A stretch of DNA of 64,000 nucleotides, taken from 0-14-0-80-60-11 sp049322355. Lineage in GTDB: Bacteria > Desulfobacterota > Desulfobaccia > Desulfobaccales > 0-14-0-80-60-11. Below the pieces are notes generated by a model that saw only the letters and a list, made by a program, of their open reading frames with translations, did no database searches and was not told the DNA's origin. The stretch is from assembly GCA_049322355.1 (NCBI GenBank), contig JBMORG010000029.1, positions 124,001 through 188,000 of the forward strand, given 5' to 3'. The translations under genes were made by a program, and so were the position numbers. Each line of letters starts with the position of its first letter. Positions within the stretch are counted from its first letter, which is position 1. Below, piece after piece: positions 59,468 through 64,000 of the stretch.

Positions 59468-60547
59468 TTATCCCAGGAAACTCTGAAGAAAAGCCCGAAC
59501 CTGGGCGGAGCTTTCATTCCAGGTGGGGTGGGCCGCAGCGTACTGATGCGAAGCCAGACTCATTTCCAACAGTCGCTGGCGGTCCATCATCAAGGCTTCC
59601 AGGCATTGGGCCAGGGTCGCAGAATCTCCGGGGTCAACCAGGAAGCCGTTTTTGCCATGAGTGATTATTTCTTTGGCGGCACCGGCAGTGGAGGCGATGG
59701 CCGGCAGGCCGAAATGCATGCCTTCCAGATAGACTATGCCGAAGCCTTCATACGATGACGGTACCGTCAGGAGGTGGCTGGCTGCGCACCGGGCCGCCAA
59801 TTCCCGGGCTGACAAAGCCCCCAGCAAGGATACCCGGGAAGATAAGCCGGCCGCGTCAATCTGGTGGCGTATGGTTTTGACATAAGCGGGATTCATATCC
59901 AGGCTGCCGGCAACCGTCAGCCGCCAGTTGTTCCGGGGGAGTTGGGCCAGGGCTGACAGGAGGGTGTGCAGCTCTTTACGGGGGATTAGATTCCCCACAA
60001 AGATTACTTGCAAAGGTCCGGGCGCCGCGGCCCTGGTCCTGATTTCCCCGGCACTGATTGTCCCTGGCAGGCCGTCACGGCCAGGAGAAGCCACTACGAA
60101 AGGCCGGTCCGAGGCGGCCAAAGCCTCCACATCCTTGCGGGTGGTGCGGCTGACGCAGACGAAGCCGTCCACGGAGTCCAAATAACGTTTTTCCAACTTT
60201 CGATACAGGAAATTGGCCCAGGCGGGGTGATGTTCCCGGCAACGCAGGTGGTGGACGATGGCGATGATGGGATAATTTATTTGAGGCCGCAGGCGATGGT
60301 TGAGGTAAAAACAGGAGGGGTGCACGAGTTCATCTTGGAGGAGGACGTCAAAGGCGGTCCGGTGCAGCCGGCGCTTAAGCAGGCTGTTCAGGTTGTCCTG
60401 CAGGCTGCGGACATAAGGGCGCCAGGGCAGGGAAATGATTTCCACCCGGTCACCCTGCTCCCGGAGATAGCGCACCAGATGTCGGTCATAGATAAAGCCC
60501 CCGGAAACGGTGTCCAGGCTCCCATAAATAAGGAAACCAACATGCAC
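59468..60547 (-). CDS. GT4-family glycosyltransferase, 359 aa
   Basis: GT-B fold glycosyltransferase: N-terminal acceptor half, then VIFVGNLIPRKELHTLLSALA (donor domain) and SSYEGFGIVYLEGMHFGLPAIAS, the E-x7-E-type nucleotide-sugar motif. Starts at GTG, sharing one base with the PTPS-homologue stop codon. In this cluster it may glycosylate a pterin; cyanopterin and limipterin synthesis in other bacteria use a glycosyltransferase of this general kind. That role is inferred from neighbours. Confidence 0.85.
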   Translation of the reverse strand: MHVGFLIYGSLDTVSGGFIYDRHLVRYLREQGDRVEIISLPWRPYVRSLQDNLNSLLKRRLHRTAFDVLLQDELVHPSCFYLNHRLRPQINYPIIAIVHHLRCREHHPAWANFLYRKLEKRYLDSVDGFVCVSRTTRKDVEALAASDRPFVVASPGRDGLPGTISAGEIRTRAAAPGPLQVIFVGNLIPRKELHTLLSALAQLPRNNWRLTVAGSLDMNPAYVKTIRHQIDAAGLSSRVSLLGALSARELAARCAASHLLTVPSSYEGFGIVYLEGMHFGLPAIASTAGAAKEIITHGKNGFLVDPGDSATLAQCLEALMMDRQRLLEMSLASHQYAAAHPTWNESSAQVRAFLQSFLG

Positions 60548-60927
60548 TAACGTTCCTCGCGGTAGGCGGCCCAGGCAATGTCATTTTCCCAAACTTGCAC
60601 CGTTACGGCGCTCAGGGGTTCTTTCACCCGGCTTAAAAGCTCCTGGCAGAGTAGGCGGGCAAAGTGCTCGATGCTGGGATTGAGTCCTACGAATTCAGGC
60701 AGATCGTTTAAGGTCTGGTCGCGATAATAGGCCGTCAGTTCCTCAAGGTGGGTCTCCACGGCCACGATGTCCACCAGGTAGCCGTGTTCGTCCAGGGTTT
60801 TCCCTTCCAACTGAACCTCGACCCGGTAATGGTGGGGGTGGAGTTCATTTTCTGCGCCCCAATCCCCGCCCACGAGATAATGACGCGCCACAAAGTCTCG
60901 TTTCACCGCCAAGGTGTATTTATGCAT
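60547..60927 (-). CDS. 6-pyruvoyl-tetrahydropterin synthase/QueD homologue, 126 aa
   Basis: Zinc-binding T-fold enzyme. The three zinc His are seen as RHYL (about 16) and HPHHYRVEV (30-38), and catalytic-type Asp/His/Glu are in DEHGYLVDIVAVE and NPSIEHFARL. The usual catalytic Cys before the His-x-His is absent (AENELHPHHY), a Glu/Asn occupying that place, as in some PTPS-III/VI paralogues. Thus it may act on dihydroneopterin triphosphate in a non-standard way. I start at the ATG 60927, placed 5 bases after GAGGAG. Confidence 0.85.
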   Translation of the reverse strand: MHKYTLAVKRDFVARHYLVGGDWGAENELHPHHYRVEVQLEGKTLDEHGYLVDIVAVETHLEELTAYYRDQTLNDLPEFVGLNPSIEHFARLLCQELLSRVKEPLSAVTVQVWENDIAWAAYREER

Positions 60928-60997
60928 GATCACTCCTCGACTTCAAGTGGTCGGTTTCGCAATTAGCCATCCCAAAGAAGTTCATAAATTTCCTCCA

Positions 60998-61102
60998 CTT
61001 TGATGGGGGAGGGTTGGGGTGGGGTAATAAAATCCCAACGATTCCGCAATATTCTGTCTTCAATCCCCCCTAACCCCTTCCCACAAGGGGAGGGGGAAAT
61101 AT
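60998..61102. repeat. G/C-rich dispersed repeat (two units)
   Basis: GATGGGGGAGGGTTGGGGTGG (60999 region) and CAATCCCCCCTAACCCCTTCCC...GGGGAGGGGG (61061-61095) form two partly complementary units in the gap between the PTPS and MDR genes. They are related to the in-gene repeat at 59105-59170. Confidence 0.65.
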
Positions 61103-61154
61103 TTGCAAAATTTTAGAAAATCTAATTAGAAACAGATCAATAGTTCGATGCGCT

Positions 61155-62180
61155 TCAATAGGTCAGAATCACCTGGATGACATCTTCCGGGTGCTGGTCG
61201 ATTAAGGCATAAGCCTGGGCTGCCTGGCCGATGGGAAACCGGTGGGTGATAAAACGGCCCGGCTGGACCTGGGCCAGCATCTGCCAGGTGGTATGATAAC
61301 GGCGGGTCCTGTTCCAACGGCCGGTAAGCTCAGGCGCGATGCTGCTGACCTGGCTGCCGATGAGTCGCACCCGGCTGCGATGGAAGCGGCCACCCAGGTT
61401 CAGGTCCGACCGCTTGAGTCCGTACCAGGAGCCTATGACCACCCGACCGCTGAATCCAGTGGCCGCAATGGCCTGATCCAGAGCTGCGGGGTTGCCGGAA
61501 ATCTCATAACAGAGATCGGCCCCGGGATAGGGGCCGTTCCCTTGAAGAAGGTCGCATAGTCGCTCCGGCGTTGCCAACTCCGACGGATCAAGGCTCACGT
61601 GGGCCCCTAAATCTTCGGAGAGCAGGCGGCGCTTGGGATACAGGTCCAGGGTTACCAGGGACGACAAGGGCCAGCGGCTTAAGAGGGCGGTAAGAAGCAG
61701 TCCCACGATTCCTTGGCCGAATATGGCCACCTGTTCCCCCATGAGCGGCTGGCCGTCCAGCAGAAATGTCACTGCAGTTTCCATGTTGGGGAAGAACACC
61801 GCATCTTCGGGGGTGAGACCCTGGGGCAGCCTGAGCAGCTCATCCGGAGTGGCCAGAAAATGGCTTTCGTGAGGGTGGAAGGCAAAAACCAGTCGGTCTT
61901 GCCAATCAGGAGCCACCCCCCGGCCCACCTCCAGGACCCGCCCCACCGCGGCGTAGCCATATTTCAGGGGAAAAGAAAAATCTCCGGCCAATGAAGCAAT
62001 AGTGTCATCTTTGGCCAGGTCAGCAGGAGCCAGCCCGCGGTAAATCAACAACTCAGTCCCCGGACTGATAGCCGAAATGATGGTTTGCACCAGTATCTGG
62101 CCAAAAGCAGGGGAGGAGAGGAGTTCCCGCTCAATCGCCACCTTCTGCGGCGACGTAAAATAAAGGGCCTGTCGTTCCAT
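61155..62180 (-). CDS. medium-chain dehydrogenase/reductase (MDR) family protein, 341 aa
   Basis: Zinc-type alcohol dehydrogenase fold: ISAISPGTELLIYRG (38-52, without the usual catalytic Cys), YGYAAVGRVLEVG, then the Rossmann domain VAIFGQGIVGLLLTALL. The catalytic zinc Cys and His of alcohol dehydrogenases appear to be missing, so it is probably a zinc-free reductase. ATG directly follows the RibD-like stop (TGAATG). It is encoded with pterin-type genes; reduction of a pterin side chain is possible. Confidence 0.85.
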   Translation of the reverse strand: MERQALYFTSPQKVAIERELLSSPAFGQILVQTIISAISPGTELLIYRGLAPADLAKDDTIASLAGDFSFPLKYGYAAVGRVLEVGRGVAPDWQDRLVFAFHPHESHFLATPDELLRLPQGLTPEDAVFFPNMETAVTFLLDGQPLMGEQVAIFGQGIVGLLLTALLSRWPLSSLVTLDLYPKRRLLSEDLGAHVSLDPSELATPERLCDLLQGNGPYPGADLCYEISGNPAALDQAIAATGFSGRVVIGSWYGLKRSDLNLGGRFHRSRVRLIGSQVSSIAPELTGRWNRTRRYHTTWQMLAQVQPGRFITHRFPIGQAAQAYALIDQHPEDVIQVILTY

Positions 62181-62912
62181 TCAGCGGTTCCAGTCCGGTT
62201 CACCGCGGAGCACCAGGTCATCCCCCAGTTGCTGGAAGCTGAGATTGCTCAAGCGCGGAAATTCCTTCAGGGATAAATGGCCTGGGTGATCCATTACCCG
62301 GAGTCCACCCACAAGAAGCGGGGCGATGGTCAGAACTACCTGGTCCACCAACCGGGAAGTCAAAAAACTCGTAATGATCTGGGCTCCCCCCTCCACCATC
62401 AGGCTATTGATCCCTCTGGACCCGAGGTATTCAAGCAGACCGACCAGATCGACCCAGCCGTTGCTCCCGGCTATCCGCAGGACCTTGGCCCCTGCGGCTT
62501 CCAGGGCTTGCTGCCGCTCGGCGTCGGCATCCTCGTTGGTGAAAATCCAGGGGGTGCGCCCGTTTTTCAGAAGATTGGAGTACGAGGGAAAACGGAGACG
62601 GCTATCCACTACTACAGGTTGGGGATCTTTGCCCACTACCAGCCTGACATTGAGGCGGGGATTATCGGCCAGGACCGTGCCGATGCCCACCAGGATGGCC
62701 TCGTGGGAGGCCCTGAGGCCATGGGTCATGGCCATGGATTGGGAACCGCTGAGCGCCAAGGGGCGCCCGGGACGATCCGCGATGCTGCCGTCCAGACTCT
62801 GGGCGTAACTGAGGGTGACCAGGGGGCGGCCGGTGCGCCGCCGGTGGGTCGTGGCGGACCGCAAGATCTTACATACCTGTTCCAGTATCGGGATCATTTT
62901 TTCCCCAGGCAT
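62181..62912 (-). CDS. RibD C-terminal/dihydrofolate-reductase-type reductase, 243 aa
   Basis: RibD_C fold: PLVTLSYAQSLDGSIA (26-41), LRASHEAILVGIGTVLADNPRLNVR (63-87), VVVDSRLRFP and MVEGGAQIITSFL (the EGG NADPH motif). The deaminase half of riboflavin RibD is absent, so this is a stand-alone pyrimidine- or pterin-type reductase. I start at the ATG 62912, because upstream residues show no homology. In this cluster, reduction of a pterin ring is plausible. Confidence 0.88.
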   Translation of the reverse strand: MPGEKMIPILEQVCKILRSATTHRRRTGRPLVTLSYAQSLDGSIADRPGRPLALSGSQSMAMTHGLRASHEAILVGIGTVLADNPRLNVRLVVGKDPQPVVVDSRLRFPSYSNLLKNGRTPWIFTNEDADAERQQALEAAGAKVLRIAGSNGWVDLVGLLEYLGSRGINSLMVEGGAQIITSFLTSRLVDQVVLTIAPLLVGGLRVMDHPGHLSLKEFPRLSNLSFQQLGDDLVLRGEPDWNR

Positions 62913-63117
62913 CACGTCTCTCTTTGGGCAGCGTCCCGCCCCCGGGCGTCTCAGGCCCGCGAAGGCAAATTCCGGGAAAAATCCGCAAATCTCCCTTGGA
63001 ATTCTATTGATAAAAATGGGAATCAATGGCGGCCTTGTCAAGCTGGGAGGGCGACCCGACCCCAGATAAAAAGTTGCCAGTTGCTAGTGGGCAGTGAGAA
63101 GTGGGCATCAAAGAAAG

Positions 63118-63195
63118 CAAAAATGTAGGGGGGCACTGCCCGCCCGGCACAGCGCAGCGTAGGGCGGAAAAGCGAAGCGCATCCCGCCATGGGCA
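63118..63195. repeat. dispersed GC-rich repeat upstream of the RibD-type gene
   Basis: GTAGGGCGGAAAAGCGAAGCGCATCCCGCC (63160-63189) is a palindromic unit found widely between genes in such genomes; a further short G/C-rich palindrome lies at 63126-63150. Confidence 0.6.
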
Positions 63196-63201
63196 TTCCG
63201 C

Positions 63202-63621
63202 TCAAACCTGCTCCAAGGCGTTGAAAAAGAACGCTATCTCGACCTTGGCGGTCTCGGGGGCGTCGGAGCCGTGGACGATGTTGGCCTCAATATCCCGGGC
63301 GAAATCCGCCCGGATGGTTCCTGGGTCGGCCTTGCGGTAATCGGTGGCCCCCATCAGGTCCCGGTTGACCTGGATGGCATTCTCGCCTTCCAGGATCATG
63401 GCCACGATGGGCCCGGAACTCATGAATTGGGTCAGGCTGTCGTAAAAGGGCCGTTCCTTGTGAACCGCGTAAAAGGCCCGGGCCTGGTGAAGGGAAAGAT
63501 GCAGCATCTTCATGGCTTTGATCTTGAGGCCGTTCTTTTCGAAGCGGCCGATCACCTCGCCGATGAGACCGCGTTGCACGCCGTCGGGTTTGATCATGGA
63601 TAGGGTTTGTTCTAGGGGCAT
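63202..63621 (-). CDS. ndk: nucleoside diphosphate kinase, 139 aa
   Basis: Full-length Ndk: TLSMIKPDGVQRGLIGEVIGRFE (5-27), Lys12 binding ATP, catalytic His in NIVHGSDAPETAKVEI (about 114-129). It equalises nucleoside triphosphate pools by a phospho-His intermediate. ATG start. Confidence 0.96.
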   Translation of the reverse strand: MPLEQTLSMIKPDGVQRGLIGEVIGRFEKNGLKIKAMKMLHLSLHQARAFYAVHKERPFYDSLTQFMSSGPIVAMILEGENAIQVNRDLMGATDYRKADPGTIRADFARDIEANIVHGSDAPETAKVEIAFFFNALEQV

Positions 63622-63654
63622 TATGCTTATTCTCCATCTGCTATCTTATTCAAA

Positions 63655-63735
63655 AGAGGAATGGTGCGCAGGGCGCACCCTACTTTGCTTTATAATATTA
63701 ATTAAGCCCAGGGGGGGCGGTGCGCACGCGCCCTA
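63655..63735. repeat. dispersed GC-rich hairpin repeat between ndk and fusA
   Basis: TGCGCAGGGCGCACCCTAC and GGTGCGCACGCGCCCTA are two short G/C-rich palindromic units close to each other, related in style to the one at 32546-32588. Confidence 0.5.
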
Positions 63736-63784
63736 TGTCTGCTGATCGCTTGATCCTCGCTGTTAGCTGACTGAAAGCTGACAG

Positions 63785-64000
63785 CTACCTCTCCACATAC
63801 CCATGGTGATCGAATTGCAGCGTAAAGGTGCCCCGGCCCTGGGTCAGGGAGCGCAGCGCGGTGGCGTAGCCGAACATCTCCGACAGCGGCGCCAGCCCCG
63901 AGATAATCCGTACCGGCCCCTTGGCCAGGAGATTTTCCACCTTACCTTTCCGGGAGGCAAAATCTCCCATGACCTCTCCGGTGAACTCTTCCGGGGTGAT
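63785..64000 (-). CDS. fusA: elongation factor G, C-terminal part (partial)
   Basis: The C-terminal 71 residues of an EF-G-type GTPase: EEFTGEVMGDFASRKGKV, then LAPLSEMFGYATALRSLTQGRGTFTLQFDHHGYVE, the domain V signature. The gene continues beyond the window end. The sequence differs from standard FusA at several positions (for example GDFASRKG for GDLNSRRG), so it may be the second, diverged EF-G found in many Desulfobacterota. Confidence 0.88.
   Translation of the reverse strand: MTPEEFTGEVMGDFASRKGKVENLLAKGPVRIISGLAPLSEMFGYATALRSLTQGRGTFTLQFDHHGYVER

Overview
The window reads as chromosome of a strictly anaerobic, sulfur-metabolising Gram-negative bacterium of the Desulfobacterota (former Deltaproteobacteria; a Desulfobacca- or Syntrophobacter-like organism is my best guess). 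The support is a MetF-MetV-MvhD-HdrA locus of the Wood-Ljungdahl type, HdrD-like and DsrE-like redox proteins, menaquinone MenA, LPS-type heptosyltransferase and NagZ, a tad/Flp pilus locus, many sigma-54 and PAS-kinase regulators, and heavy use of in-frame UGA codons that look like selenocysteine (Sec).

Layout. 1-2.4 kb: small Cys-rich protein, CopD-like membrane protein, methyltransferase, sterol-desaturase-like protein. 2.4-11 kb (all minus strand): a redox/sulfur island with a CstR-like sensor, TVP38 protein, two thioredoxin-like selenoproteins, a rhodanese-DsbD-thioredoxin fusion with two Sec codons, two copies of an ArsR regulator plus unknown selenoprotein module, an HdrD-like selenoprotein, a DsrE-like protein and thioredoxin reductase. 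11-12 kb: a poorly coding stretch ending at tRNA-Lys(CUU). 12-19 kb: two-component cluster. 19-27 kb: two MetF, MetV, a Sec-containing MvhD and a 1484-residue HdrA fusion. 27.8-33.6 kb: mutS, lapA-like, HIT, asparaginase, menA. 34 kb: mdh. 35-44 kb: tad pilus genes with two Flp pilins, each behind a cyclic-di-GMP riboswitch, and an AAA ATPase. 44-50 kb: ferredoxin pair, DUF1622, glycosyltransferase 9, nagZ, LutA-like, NtrC-type regulator. 51-52 kb: REP-associated transposase with its palindromes. 52-58 kb: spermidine-synthase-like membrane protein, an HMA-type selenoprotein, HU, a long SRP RNA with Alu domain, flavodoxin-fold reductase, PhoU-like protein, HAD phosphatase. 58.5-63 kb: a pterin-type cluster (methyltransferase, glycosyltransferase, PTPS homologue, MDR dehydrogenase, RibD-type reductase). 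63-64 kb: ndk and the end of an EF-G gene.

The most striking signal is eight genes with nine in-frame UGA codons at positions where family members carry Cys, or conserved between paralogues. In seven of these genes a short hairpin with a 5-base, G-rich loop starts about 19-24 bases after the UGA, the geometry of a bacterial SECIS element. Six of the eight genes lie within 6 kb. Standard gene calling would split or truncate them all. No selA, selB, selC or selD is in the window, so Sec insertion depends on genes elsewhere. Other themes are dispersed palindromic repeats, two of which have been absorbed in frame into protein-coding genes, and c-di-GMP control of pilin synthesis.
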